Positions 11,900 through 22,700 of a stretch of 64,000 nt of DNA are shown here, piece by piece; the stretch's first letter is position 1; each line of letters begins with the position of its first letter. This DNA comes from Gambelia wislizenii (lineage: Eukaryota; Chordata; Lepidosauria; Squamata; Crotaphytidae), in the NCBI GenBank assembly GCA_030847615.1, contig JAUMIR010000004.1, forward strand, positions 271,397,501 to 271,461,500, written 5' to 3'. The notes beneath the pieces were generated by a model. That model saw only the letters and a program-made list of their open reading frames with translations. It was not told the origin of the DNA and searched no databases. The position numbers and the translations under genes are program-made.

Positions 11900-12420
11900 A
11901 CAAGAACAGCAACAGTGTCACCAGGATCTGAATCAGGAACCTCCCATGTATGAACTGAGACCTAACAGAGGAGTCCATCCACAGAGACATGGCTACCTTG
12001 CACGGGTGGCGTTGCCAAAGGAGTCAACAGAAGGAGGAGATGGTGAGCAAATGCCTATAGATGAGGCAACACAACATGTGAAAGTTATTTCTATGAGACT
12101 ATTTTCAAGCCTGGCTGCATCCAAACAGATGGATGTCAGAAAAGTGAAAACTTGCACACAACATTGGAGAATTAGGTTTCAGACATGGAGAAACAGAAAA
12201 AAGTCTTTATACCTGTGTCAAAGATGACCTGTTTACATGTGTCCTGATTAATGATTATGATTTGTTTATTGCCACCCAGAGAGATGCTGACTACAAACAG
12301 ATTGTGAAAAGTTTGAACAGAATTGCTGAATTGAATGAACATGGAGATGTGACAGGATTTATGGACATTGACATTCAAAGAGAAAAAGATGGATCTTTCC
12401 TACTGAGTGAAAAACAGAAT
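11900..12420 (+). pseudogene. Copia reverse transcriptase remnant (mostly deleted)
   Basis: The N-terminal connection region (YELRPNRGVHPQRHGYLARVAL) is followed within about 250 bp by the segment that normally lies just before and after the catalytic box (KSLYTC..., DLFIATQRDADYKQIVKSL). The bulk of the RT palm is missing, and the usual YVDD box reads as an aberrant NDYD. About 400-500 bp has thus been lost by deletion, which alone makes the element non-autonomous. Confidence 0.7.
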
Positions 12421-12778
12421 TGCTAACTTGTTAGAGCTTCTAGGATTGCAAGATACACATCATGTTACTACACCAATGATAACAGAATTCAACAAAAGTA
12501 ATGAGTGTAGTGAACTTTTCCCAGCCAATAACATGTACAAGACAGCTATAGGAGAGCTGCAGTGTTTAACCAGGGACACCAGACCTGATATTGCTTATGC
12601 TGTTGGAGTTCTTAAGGAGAAAGTGAATGCACCAACCCAGAAGTTTTGGAATGCTATTAAGACACTTTTGAGCTATTTGAGGGGAACCATAAATTTACAG
12701 TTAAAGTTGCCAGCTAATGCTAATCCAAATCTTGTTTGTTTTACAGATGCAGATTGGGCTAGATCCAGAGGAGATTCT
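12407..12778 (+). pseudogene. Copia RNase H, split by a palindromic insertion
   Basis: The frame encodes the RT-RNase H connection (YKTAIGELQCLTRDTRPDIAYAVGVL) and the start of RNase H (LVCFTDADWA, with the conserved Asp). The rest of the domain resumes at 13110 (STSGYLFMYGDGP). The two halves are separated by the 331-bp palindrome. Copies of RNase H in this family degrade the RNA strand during cDNA synthesis. Confidence 0.85.
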
Positions 12779-13109
12779 GGAGATTTTCAGACAGGCAAAA
12801 ATCGCCCCTTGCCGCGCGAGCAGCCTCCCGAAACTGCTGCGCGGCAAGGGTCTTTTTCGGACGACGCTGTGCCTCTAGCGAAGCCGTCCGTGTCACTTCC
12901 GTGAAGCTTGGGACGGCTCCGCACCATATTTCAAGCACGGAGGCTGCCCGTGATTGAAATATGACGCGGAGCCGTCCCAAGCTTCACGGAAGTGACACGG
13001 ATGGCTTCGCTAGAGGCACAGCGTCGTCCGAAAAAGACCCTTGCCGCGCAGCAGTTTCGGGAGGCTGCTCGCGCGGCAAGGGGCGATTTTTGCCTGTCTG
13101 AAAATCTCC
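12779..13109. mobile_element. GC-rich, nearly perfect 331-bp palindrome (MITE-like)
   Basis: The arms 12779-12940 and 12948-13109 are reverse complements with about four mismatches in some 162 bp, around a loop of about 7 bases. The ends are GGAGATTTTCAG and CTGAAAATCTCC. It sits inside the Copia RNase H codons, with only 2-3 bp (TC) repeated at the insertion point. Each arm holds a second, smaller stem (TTGCCGCGCGAGCAG against CTGCTGCGCGGCAA). CpG is abundant and GC content far above that of its surroundings, which suggests recent arrival. No coding capacity is visible. It is most likely a foldback or MITE DNA element of unknown superfamily. Confidence 0.85.
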
Positions 13110-13547
13110 TCAGTATCAACAAGTGGTTACCTATTCATGTATGGGGATGGACCAATCTGCTGGGATAGTGCTAAATAGAATGTGGTAGCTTATTCTTCTA
13201 CAGAGGCAGAATATTTCAGCGGCACATGCGTGTAGTATGTTAAAATTGCTTGAAGATTTGTTTGTTGACTTTCATTTCAGGATAAAAACCTATCACAGTG
13301 TTTGAGGACAATCAGAGTTGTATTAAAATATCTGAGTGTGGGAAGAAAGTGACCCCATGAAACAAACACATAAAGACTGATTTTCATGATGTTAGGAAGC
13401 TGGTGACTGATGGTGTGATTAAAATTAAATACTGCCCAACAGATGAGATGACAGCAGACATTATGACAAAGCCCCTGGCAAGAGATGCGTTCCAGAGACT
13501 GCATGTCAAGTTCAGACTTTTATCACACTTATTGGATTGAGAGGGGG
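13110..13547 (+). pseudogene. Copia RNase H C-terminal part and polypurine tract
   Basis: The remaining RNase H (STSGYLFMYGDGP..CWDS, then EYFSGT-like and NQSCIKISE-like stretches in shifting frames) runs to about 13530. It is followed by the purine run GAGAGGGGG (13541-13547), the plus-strand primer, immediately before the 3' LTR. Frameshifts and stops are present. Confidence 0.7.
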
Positions 13548-14159
13548 TGTTGGAATATATAATTTGTAGTCCAATAAGTGGAAATGTTTTGCTATTGAAA
13601 GGTTAACTGAGAAGCCAGATAGGATGTGTTGATGTAACTTCCTAATGTTTTGCTATTGGGCTTCTAGGGAAAGGGGAGTGTCAGTCTTCCTTCTTTATCT
13701 TAGAAGCCAGCCATGAGGGCTTTCTCCCTACCCCACTCTTCGCCATGTTTTGATAGTAAGAGGACCTCCCTGTCAGAGAGTCCTGCATATTCTTTTGTTA
13801 TGATGTAGTTTTAGTCATTTTTAAGTAGTTTTAGTCTACTTTGAAGTTGTACTGAATTTCTGCCATGTATAAAGCTCTGAAACTGTGAGTAAGGACGTTT
13901 TGTACTTTTAAACTACTTTTATGAGTCTTGAGTGCTTATTTTGCTAAACAAGTAACTTGGGATATGATAAGGGTGTTTGGTTATCTCTAAGCTGTGTTTT
14001 TTGTGTATGCTGAAATTATTACTCTTAACACTGCTGTGTGCATGTACTCTACTAAATCAGCTGTATCTCCAGAGAGTGAGGTGCAGTGGGGGAGCATTTG
14101 CTGTATGCTCTTATGTTTAAACAGAAATATTGGAACCCTGCATTTAAACACTTCCAATA
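13548..14159 (+). repeat. Copia 3' LTR
   Basis: This 612-bp LTR starts TGTTGGAATATATAAT and ends TTCCAATA. It is the simpler version of the LTR, without the internal-derived insert found at 8920-9012. CATTC follows at 14160, matching the left flank at 8412. Confidence 0.93.
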
Positions 14160-14164
14160 CATTC

Positions 14165-14545
14165 TTACAATATGCACTAAACTGGTTCAACAGTCTACAG
14201 AGGCCTGCTTGAGTGTAAGAAATCAGGATAGCATTGTTAGCAAACAATAAAATCAAATACTTCTGATTTCCAATTTTAACTGGGAAAAATTGGTCACCTT
14301 TTAGGAATTCATCTACATTGCTTATTAATACATTGAAAAGAAGGGGAGCAAGCAAACACCCTTGTCTAACACCTTTAGAGACAAGTATCGAGTCTGAAAG
14401 ATGTGTATAATCAATTCTGACTTTCAAGGATGTATCTGAGTGAAGGGCTATTATGTATCTTAAAAGGCTTGTGTCAATACCCATAGATTGTAATTTGTTC
14501 CAGAGATGTACCCTCAAGATACGCAGATTTGTGGCAGCTCCCACT
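14165..14545 (-). pseudogene. R4/Dong-like LINE reverse transcriptase fragment
   Basis: The minus-strand frame holds RT motifs: VSKGVRQGCLLAPLLFNVLI, then LILLFANNAILISYTQAGLCRLLN. The catalytic FADD is FANN here, so the enzyme is dead. The fragment starts in the middle of the RT domain (5' truncated at about 14545) and continues beyond the Copia insertion at 8411-8009 and then 4012-3966. The total preserved length is about 0.85 kb. The clade assignment is from memory; CR1-unrelated features such as the SYTQ stretch after the catalytic box favour R4/Dong. Confidence 0.6.
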
Positions 14546-14819
14546 TCCGCTTCATGCAGAGCTAGGTTTAATGCCAATTAAAGCAGAGGCTCTTAGATTA
14601 GCCTTTCTCTTCACTCTAGCTTTAACTGATTTTGAAAGAACTGATGGAAGTGCTTTACTAATAAAATCTGCATTTTACCTTTTCTAATGCAAATGTATGC
14701 ACTATGGTCTAACTCAAATAGGGAAACAGTTACTTTTCAATCGAGGAAATGTATCTCAGACATTTCTTGAAAGTCCAAAAGCATAGTCTTTTGTTTATGA
14801 AGAAGTCCAGGTTTTATTT

Positions 14820-15065
14820 TAAAAAATCACTTTTTAACAATAGTAATAGCACCTGTATTTCTATACTGCTTTATAGGGCTAAGCACTCTCTAAGCGTTTT
14901 GCAGTGTGTTAGCTAATTGCCCCCAACAAGCTGGGTACTCATTTTACCAACCTCAGAAGTATGGAAGGCTGAATCAACCCGGAGCCTTGCAGGGGTGAAC
15001 TCACAACATTGTGGCTGCAGTACCAGCATTTAACCGCTGCACCACCAGAACATTGTTCTCCAATC
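14820..15065. repeat. Squamate-type dispersed repeat (LINE/SINE tail)
   Basis: The stretch containing GCTGGGTACTCATTTTACC, AAGGCTGAATCAACC and the ending AACCGCTGCACCACC is one I recognise as a very common interspersed repeat in lizard genomes. It has no coding potential. I cannot assign it firmly to an L2-type tail or a SINE. Confidence 0.5.
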
Positions 15066-15179
15066 ATGCACACAAATTTGTTACAGGAGAGGAAACTGCT
15101 TGGGTAGTAGCAACACTGTCGGTAGTTCAACTAAAATGCTGTGCTTCAACCAATTATGCTTCAACAAAAGGCCAAAAAG

Positions 15180-15960
15180 ATTTGCTGATAGATGCAGGAA
15201 TAATGAGACCAGACTCAATAAAGAGATCCCACGTATAAGCTGGGTTGTAAAGGACCACTTTTATTCAGCTATAATCTATGTAACCCCTTTCTGAGAGATA
15301 TGCAATGGGAGAGCAACCTAGTGTGGGAATTGTTGGAGCAGGAGGTCAACTCCAAAAAACCCTCCCCAACTTCCCTTGGGTGAAAAGACCAGAACCCCAG
15401 GCATAACTCATAAGCTGGGTTGCTCCCCAGTCAATCCACATCTAGAAGACTGACCCAGAAGTCCCTCCCCCCAAGTCACAGGATGTAAGGAGAGGGTTTA
15501 TCCCTTGGGCCAGCCCCAAAGGAGGTCACTTTCTGCACCCCTCAGTTCGCAGGACCTAAACAGGCAGTTCCAGATGCCTCTCCACCTCCCAAAAGGGGGA
15601 GGTGCCAGAGGTGCTCACTGAACTACCAAATCTCCCCCTCTACCTGCCAAACGAATGCTTAGTGGATACACCACCCAAAGCCAAATATCAAGTCCACATA
15701 TACAGTGTGGGGTAGGCAAAAAGACCCCAGGTAAAGGGGCAAAAATTCCTACCCAGCCCCAAAGCAACCAAGTAAATCACACTGATTTAGTGGTGGGAGG
15801 GTGGGCCAATCAATTGACAAAAAGGAGGAGACAAAAGGTGACCAGGTTTAAATACCCTCTGGCCCTGCCCTCTGTTCTCCAAGCAATGATGCAGGTGCCA
15901 AGGCAACATTAAAGACATCCATCTTGTGCTTCTTCAAGAGAGGTTCCTCCAGCGCAGTGT
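15180..15960. repeat. Unclassified pyrimidine-rich block, possibly retroelement-derived
   Basis: No gene is seen. This block is richer in C and G than its flanks, with many CCC/GGG runs, a TTTAAATACCC promoter-like motif near 15848 and an ATTAAAG near 15909. That order resembles a retroelement terminal region, but I found no matching second copy or coding part. It is listed so the interval is not left blank. Confidence 0.25.
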
Positions 15961-16146
15961 GACTGCACTGGAACCCTACTGTGTCAGTAGCTGTAACATT
16001 AATTATCCATCTGAAATGCATAGGTATGGTTCAACCTGGTTTCTGACTGTTCCTTTGTAATGCAGATAAGGATCCTTCCCACTCTGAGGGTGTTAACGTG
16101 TTATTCATACCTTCACTCCTGCAGAATATTTTATGCATTATTCATA

Positions 16147-16209
16147 ATGTGTACAAGGAATATGAGGGCAAGGGTTTTCCTATGACAAACTCAGTGCAGC
16201 AATAATGCA
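16147..16209. repeat. 63-bp dispersed direct repeat, copy 1
   Basis: A stretch including GGCAAGGGTTTTCCTATGAC and AAACTCAGTGCAGCAATAAT is repeated at 16728-16792 with a handful of differences. The copies are about 580 bp apart with the same orientation. The family is unknown to me. Confidence 0.75.
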
Positions 16210-16261
16210 TAATGTGCTTCCAAAAGCCACAGTATTTGATGTAATTCATAAAGAAATAACT

Positions 16262-16475
16262 GTGTTAGTCTGACACAGCATAAAAAGGAAAAGCAGAGAA
16301 GTGAATCTAGCAGCACTTTTAAGACTGATCTATTTTACCATGAACTTTTGTGAATATGGCTCCACCTTTTCAGATGCCATGATTGAAGCATTTTCAAAGC
16401 ATCTGAAGAAGTGGGTTAATATCCATGAAATCTCATGCTAAAAATGTTCAGTAAGTCTTAAAGATGCTATGTTCC
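16262..16475. repeat. Inverted dispersed repeat (hairpin-forming)
   Basis: Left arm 16311-16378 (GCAGCACTTTTAAGACT ... CCACCTTTTCAGATGC) and right arm 16399-16469 (GCATCTGAAGAAGTGGG ... AAGTCTTAAAGATGCTA) are imperfect reverse complements. It resembles a widespread amniote repeat that includes a 'GAAGAAGTGGGT..CC.ATGAAA.CTCATG' core. It is non-coding, and its class is uncertain. Confidence 0.6.
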
Positions 16476-16727
16476 TCCCCAACTTCCCCCTCTTTTAATA
16501 TTTTGCATAGTTGGTGTACTAGGAAAAAACCTGTAATATCCTTGCAACAGAATTATTTACATAAGGGAAACTGGTTCTTAGTTAAAATGGGTACCCATGG
16601 TACATTTATTGTGGGAAGTACCATGGAGATGCAGAAAGCCTTATGGACAAGTAGACAAAGTTTTTAAAATACAAATCCTATTGGCTGGTATCTGAGTAAC
16701 TATATCCCCTGTGTATATACAACACAA

Positions 16728-16792
16728 TAATGTGTAGAAGGAGTATGTGAGGCAAGGGTTTTCTTTTGACAAACTCAGTGCAGCAATAATGA
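16728..16792. repeat. 63-bp dispersed direct repeat, copy 2
   Basis: This is the counterpart of 16147-16209, sharing AAACTCAGTGCAGCAATAAT and the AATGTGTA..AGGA.TATG lead-in. Confidence 0.75.
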
Positions 16793-16949
16793 CTAAAGGA
16801 AAAACAAATATCAGGTAACCCACAAATAGGGATGTAATTCTTCACTAGGGTTCTTCTTGAAAGTAGCAACAAATCATTTCAGCAATTTTCTTCCTGCTGT
16901 GAGAAAGTCTTTGAAATCTACACAATTTTTGAAACCTATTTAGAATTCA

Positions 16950-17460
16950 GGACTCCTTCTGCACAAATTCATGTGTGTTTGTTTTGCACAGAAAACAGCA
17001 TTTTCTGCACAGGAAACATCGTTTTTCTGTGTGGATATGAATGTTTTAATCAGAAATATTAATTCCTGCATAGAAAATTGTTTTTTGCACAGAGAATGAT
17101 GCTTTCTATGCCAATCAACCATGTGCATGTTTTACCAGAACAAATCCCCAATTACAGCTCTCTTTTTTTTCCTATGCAGAAAACATTTTCTAAGCAGGAA
17201 TTAATATTTCTAGGTTGAAATACTATTTTCTTCACATAAAATGCAGTTTTCTGTGTAGAAAATGCTGTTTCTATGCAAATCAGCCATGTGCAAAATTTTA
17301 TGCAGAACAAATCTCCAATTACAGTCCCCTTTTTCCCACAGAAAACTTTTTCTGCACAGGAAATAATATTTCCACATTGAAATACTATTTTCCATGCTGC
17401 ATTTTGCACAAAACAATGATGTGCAAATTTTGCACAAAATAAATCCCAAACTGAACAAAT
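16950..17460. repeat. TGCACAGAAAA degenerate repeat block 1
   Basis: The block is built from repeated TGCACAGAAAA / TTTTCTGTGCA words in both orientations, spaced every 30-60 bases and joined by ATATTTC- and GCAAATC-type linkers. A larger internal unit of about 150-180 bp also repeats (compare the two CCAATTACAG stretches near 17148 and 17317). The open frames across it are by-products of the repetition. A second block of the same type lies at 31395-32290. I do not recognise a named family. Confidence 0.65.
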
Positions 17461-19047
17461 TCCTGTCAATCTAGGATTGACCCCATCAGAGTTTCTCAAT
17501 ACTAAAAAATAAAAAAGTTAAAATGTTTTCTGACCTTTTTAAATTATTTTTAAATATTCTTTCCATTCCTACCAATGAACTGAAAATTATCAGGACCTCA
17601 GATTCCATTATTTCTATTCTTTCAGAAGGAGTCTTAGTGGGAGCATCTCTGTAAATCCAATGGCCCTCAGATGCCATTTATGAAAATAACTTCCTATTTC
17701 TATTCCATTTTTTTAAAGGTTAGGCTATGTTTCATTGTGAATTTCATTTGAAAGAATGTTACTCACGCACCCAAGTCCACAACATAATAAGCATGTAATT
17801 GTTCTTTGTTTATCATCATGTGTCTGTGCATCTGATTAAGTGTGCTAGTCTAATATGATTAAATGACATGTATGCAAAATACTGCCTTCTACACACTTGA
17901 CCATCTGATATTTCTACATCCATTTTGAGTTCTTTCCTTACTCATCAGTACATTGCTGCTAGTTCCTTTTTGTCACATGTACTGGGCATATGTAATCACT
18001 GGGTACATGCAATCCTAATTGGTACCAAACAGCATGTGATTATGGCTAAAATCCAGTTATAAGATAATGTTATCGTTGTGGTGGGTATAATTAGTGGACA
18101 ACTATGTCATCATGCTTATGATACATATCTAGGAATTTTCCTCATCCACCATTTGTCCCATATAGCATAACAGTGCAATAATTAATGCTTCACAGTTTGT
18201 GCTAGCAGTGCTCCCACACATCCTTTGCACTGTTGACATGTTTGTTATTCACTGGGCTCAGCCAAAAGAAAACAAGGCCAGACCAGAAGTGACACTGTTC
18301 CCAAAGTGCCAATGTGCACCCAGGTTAGGAATGCTAGACCTCCAAATACAGACTGAGGTGTCAGTTTCAATCAGTCTGGCACTCACCAGTCCTATCTCTC
18401 TAAAACCTATCTCTATTTGATGCCTCCCCTTCCCTCACTTCTCCTGTTCTATCCAGAATTCCATCTAGCTGTTCCTCACCTAAAAAGTGACCATTCCCTA
18501 AAGTTACTTACTTTTATTGAGTTTTGGCTTTGCCCATCTGATACTGTCACTGCTGCTCCTCCTTATCCCACTCTTCTGGAACATTGTGTTGGTGGTAGAG
18601 ACTTTTTTCTTTCCATGTACAGAGGATGTCCATTTAAGCCTCTGCATATATTCCTTCCCACTGATTCTCTTCCTTTGAGGTTGAAACTTAGATTTTGTTC
18701 CACTTCATATCTGGCCTGTATCACCCCTGTTTTGCAAGCTTTATATCATACTTCACTTCAGGCCTCAATTTCTAACTCTTCTTCTTTTTTTGACAATGCC
18801 CTCAACTTGTTCCTATCATACCAGTAGTCATGTTGATAAGCCCTCTGGCCTCCTCTCTTATCTTTCTCCTTCAGCCTGAAGATTTATTAGGAAACAACCA
18901 CCATCCCCCGAGCACCATGCAGTGTTGCATTGGGGGAGGTATTTTAATGCACACACATGACAATAAGGCATATCATTGGCCATGCCATGCCATGCCATGC
19001 TATGGTTAGGAGGAGGCAGGGGCGGAGCTCACCTTACCTAAGGCCCT
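17460..19047. other. Intronic sequence without a gene
   Basis: I see no supportable gene. A (CATGC)n-like pentamer repeat lies at 18979-19004. The open frame 18417-18827 is Ser/Pro/Leu-rich and lacks any motif I know, so it is not annotated. Confidence 0.55.
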
Positions 19048-19770
19048 GTGCCCCTGGCTTCCTCCTCTTCGGGTAAGGTAGATGATCTAACAGGAAGGGT
19101 TGGCCAATTTCCTAATCACAGGAAAGCCACCCTTAAGGAATTTCAGGAGTTGATTGGCCATTTAAATTTTGCGTGTAGAGCCATAGTGCCTGGGAGGGCG
19201 TTTCTTAGGCAATTGTGTGATGCTGTTTCTGGAGTTTCTCAACCTCACCATAAGATCAGGATCATGCAAGAAATTAAGATGGACCTTTCCATTGGGCATG
19301 AATTTCTGAAACAATTCAATGGGGTACCCTTTTGGAGGGAAGAAATTCAATTGAGGGATGCTCTTAAAGTATCATGTGACATCTCTGGGTTGTTGGGGTT
19401 CGGTGTTTACTTTAATGGCTGGTGGTGCACTGAACAATGGCTGCAGGATTGGGAGGATATGGGGGTTACTAATGACCTGATTTTCTTGGAGTTTTTCCCA
19501 ATATTGGTCGAGGTTAAAATTTGGGCATCTGAGTTATCTAATTCTTCAATATGTTTTTGGTGCAACAATATGGTCACTGGCCAAGAAATTAATTCCCTCA
19601 CATCCAGGTCTCAAAGGGTTATGAGATTGGGAAGAGCATTTACATTGCATTGCTTGAAATTTAACATTTTGTTCACTGCTACCCACATTGTGGGAGTTGA
19701 CAACAGACTAGCCAACACTCTCTCCCACATGCAGATGGACCCCCTTCAGGCAATTGGCACCCAGAGCTGC
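19048..19770 (+). pseudogene. Ngaro RT C-terminal part and RNase H
   Basis: The reading frame is open throughout this part. It starts in the RT-RNase H connection (ATLKEFQELIGHLNFACRAIVPGRAFLRQL; FNGVPFW) and continues into an RNase H-like domain: VSCDISGLLGFG (first Asp), LEFFPILVEVKIW (Glu), FWCNNMVTGQ (where an Asp is expected the residue is Asn), and HIVGVDNRLANTLSH. The Asp-to-Asn change suggests loss of RNase H activity. LINE-B is inserted just after this domain; codons past 19795 belong to LINE-B. Confidence 0.85.
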
Positions 19771-19785
19771 CAAACATCCAGATCC

Positions 19786-19795
19786 CCTCTCTCTG
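19786..19795. repeat. Target-site duplication of LINE-B, left copy
   Basis: ATCCAGATCC is repeated exactly at 23734-23743, and removing one copy restores the Ngaro sequence. Confidence 0.9.
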
Positions 19796-22700
19796 GCTTT
19801 TCTTTGCAAACGAAGATTCAGGAAGGGCTCATCCCACATTTTCTACAAGCACGCTGATTACTAAAAAGGCCAATCCGAGATAAACAAGTCCGGTTGCAGA
19901 AAGCACAGCAGAAGGTCTCCTTGGGTGATGTTTCTCGTCAAGACTTGTTCGGCATGAGTTCTCAAATAAGGCTGCAGCATTGTGGATAGTGCATCTCCAT
20001 GCCTCCCGATGTGAGGCCAGGGCAGACCATTGTTGGTGGTCAATTTGGCCGACCTTGAGATGTTGTTTCAGGGAGTCCTTGTATCGCTTTTTTGGAGCAC
20101 CCCTCTTACGCTGACCCGTGGTAAGTTCACCGTAGAGTACTATTTTGGGGAGGCGATGGTCCTCCATCCTAGAAACGTGCCTTGCCCAGTGCAGCTCTGT
20201 TCTCAATATCATGGCCTTAATGCTGGTGATCCCTGCTTGCTCAAGGACAGCAACATTAGTCACATAGTCAGTCCAGTGTATATTTAGGATTCTGCATATA
20301 CAGCGCTGATTAAAGCATTCGAGGAATTGTAAGTGTTGGCGATAATTGACCCATGTTTCAGACCCATAAAGGAGAATAGACAGTACAATGGTTCTATACA
20401 CACTGATTTTTGTGCTTCACCTCAGGTGTTTATTACTCCAGACTCTTTTGTAAAGTCTTCCAAATGCGCTACAAGCCTTTGCTAATCTGTGTTCGATCTC
20501 TTTGTCAATCTTGGCATCTGAGGAGATGATGCTTCCCAGGTAGGTGAACTGCTGAAGGGACTTAAGCACAGAGTTGCCTATGGCAATGTGGGGATGATGG
20601 TGTTCGTCCTGTGGTGCAGGCTGGTAAAAAAACTTCCGTTTTCTTCAGGTTGACTTCCAGCCCAAACAGCTCTTCAGCTGTTGCAAAGCAGAATGTTAGG
20701 CTGCTTCTGTGTGCGCAACAAGGGCAGCAGCATCAGCAAAGAGCAGCTCATGGACTAGATAGTTTAGAGTCTTAGTGCGAGCCCTCAGACGGCTTAAGTT
20801 AAACAAGCTACCATCAGTACAGTAATGTATATAGCTGCTGTCTTCTTCTTCAAGCTCTGCCGTAGCCCTTTAGAGCATCATGCTGAATAAAATTGTTAAT
20901 AAAGTTGGAGCAAGAACACAACCTTGCTTCACTCCATTAGTTATTAGAAAGGGCTCTGAAAGAGCATTGCCATATCTAACTTGACTGCGCCGGCCCTCGT
21001 GTAGCAAGATAATCATTTTAAGGAATTTGGGGGGACATCCTAGTCTTTCCAGGATCTGCCACAGACCTTTTCTACTCACAGTGTCAAAGGCTTTGGTGAG
21101 GTCAACAAATCTTACATAGAGACCCTTGTTCTGCTCTCTAAATTTCTCTTGCAGTTGTCTAAGGGCAAATACCATATCTGTAGTACTCCTATTGGCTCTG
21201 AAGCCACATTGGCTTTCAGGAAGAAATTCTTCTGCAATAGCAGGAACTAATCTGTTCAGGAGTATCCTTGCAAGGATTTTTCCAGCAATAGAGAGCAGTG
21301 TTATGGCTCGATAGTTTGAGCAATCGGATTTTGCTCCTTTTTTCTTGTACAGGGTGATGATGACTGCATCTCGGAGATCTGATGGTACTTCCCCTTTTTC
21401 CCAGTAATTCACAAGGAGTTCATGGAATTTATTGTGGAGTGCATGACCTCCGTGTTTCCAATCTTCAGGTGGGATTCCATCAGTCCCAGCTGCCTTGCCA
21501 TTCTTCATCTTCTGTATGGCCTTAAGGGTCTCTTCCAAAGTGGAAGCTAGGTCCAATTAATTTTTCATTGGTTTTTGTATCATATGTTGGATAGCTGAGC
21601 CTTGGACTACTCAGTTGGCACTAAAGAGACTTTGAAAATGTTCAGCCCATTGATTCAGAATGGAGGCTTTATCAGTAATTAATGTTTGACCATTTGTACT
21701 GTAAAGGAGCTTTGGACCTGATAAGTAGGTAGCTTTGGACCTGATAAGTAGGTCCAAACACTGCTTTAAGAGCTTCATAAAGTCCTCTTAAGATCACCCA
21801 GACCTGCACAGCATTGTGACTTTTCTGCTATATTGATCCACCACTTGTTCTGCATGTCTCAGAGTTTTTGTTGAAGTTTACTACATGTGAGATGGAAAGC
21901 TGCTTTTCTTACATGGCAAGTTGGCTGGGCAAGGTATGCCTGATGAGCAGTTCTCTTCTTTGCCAACAGCTCCTGGATTTCTTGGTTGTTTTCATCAAAC
22001 CAGTCTTGATTTTTCTTGTGGGAGAACCTGAGGGATTCTTCTGCAGACTGGAGGATACTGTTTTTGATATGTTGCCAAAGCACTGTAGGAGAAGTATCTG
22101 TAGGATGGTCTTCAAGTTTCATTTGTAGATTTGCCTGGAAGTTGTCTCTCATGGTAGCTTGTTGAAGATTGTTGACTTGGAGTCTCTTCTTTAAGATGCC
22201 ACCTCTCTTAGGTTTGAACTTAAGATGACATCTGACGAGGCGATGATATGTTTGGCATTCTGCACTGGGCATCACTCGGGTATGACGGACATCACAAATG
22301 TCTCTCTGACGGACTAGAACATAGTAAATGAGGTGCCAATGTTTGGATCAGGGATGCATCCAGGTTGTCTTCAAGCTGTCTTTCTGCTGAAAGATAGTGT
22401 TTGTAATAGTCAGCTGTTGTTCTGCACAGAACTCTAGCAGGAGGTATCCGTTATCATTGCAATTTCCAACACCATGCTTGCCTAAGACACCTTTCCAGGC
22501 TTCGGAGTTCTTTCCTACTCTGGCATTGAAGTCACCAAGGATAATAATTTTATGTTCTAAGGGACTTTTTGTATGAGTTGGCATAGGTCTGTGTAGAATT
22601 TGTCTTTCTCTACAGGGTCGGCTTGCATAGTTGGGGCATATATACTAAGGAGAACAACATGTGGGAGGCGTAAGGAAATAATGCGATCAGAGTGTCCTGT

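Larger units (their letters stand above)
8417..14159 (+). mobile_element. Copia-type LTR retrotransposon, nearly complete but dead
   Basis: The element is 5743 bp, flanked by the 5-bp duplication CATTC (8412-8416 and 14160-14164). LTRs are 8417-9123 and 13548-14159, starting TGTTGGAA and ending TTCCAATA. A primer-binding-like GGTTTCAGG follows the 5' LTR, and a purine run GAGAGGGGG precedes the 3' LTR. Gag, integrase, a remnant of RT and RNase H follow in Copia order (integrase before RT). The aligned LTRs differ by roughly 15-20 substitutions over about 500 bases by eye, so the insertion is fairly young compared with the LINE it split. It carries stops, a large RT deletion, a chimeric 5' LTR and a palindromic insertion at 12779-13109. 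Confidence 0.93.

Noticed and set aside
17152..17499. Cys-rich open frames on both strands
   Set aside because: They arise from the TGCACAGAAAA repeat, which yields Cys, Phe and Lys codons in several frames.
18417..18827. 136-codon open frame
   Set aside because: Low-complexity Leu/Ser/Pro composition without motifs. It is not part of the neighbouring Ngaro.
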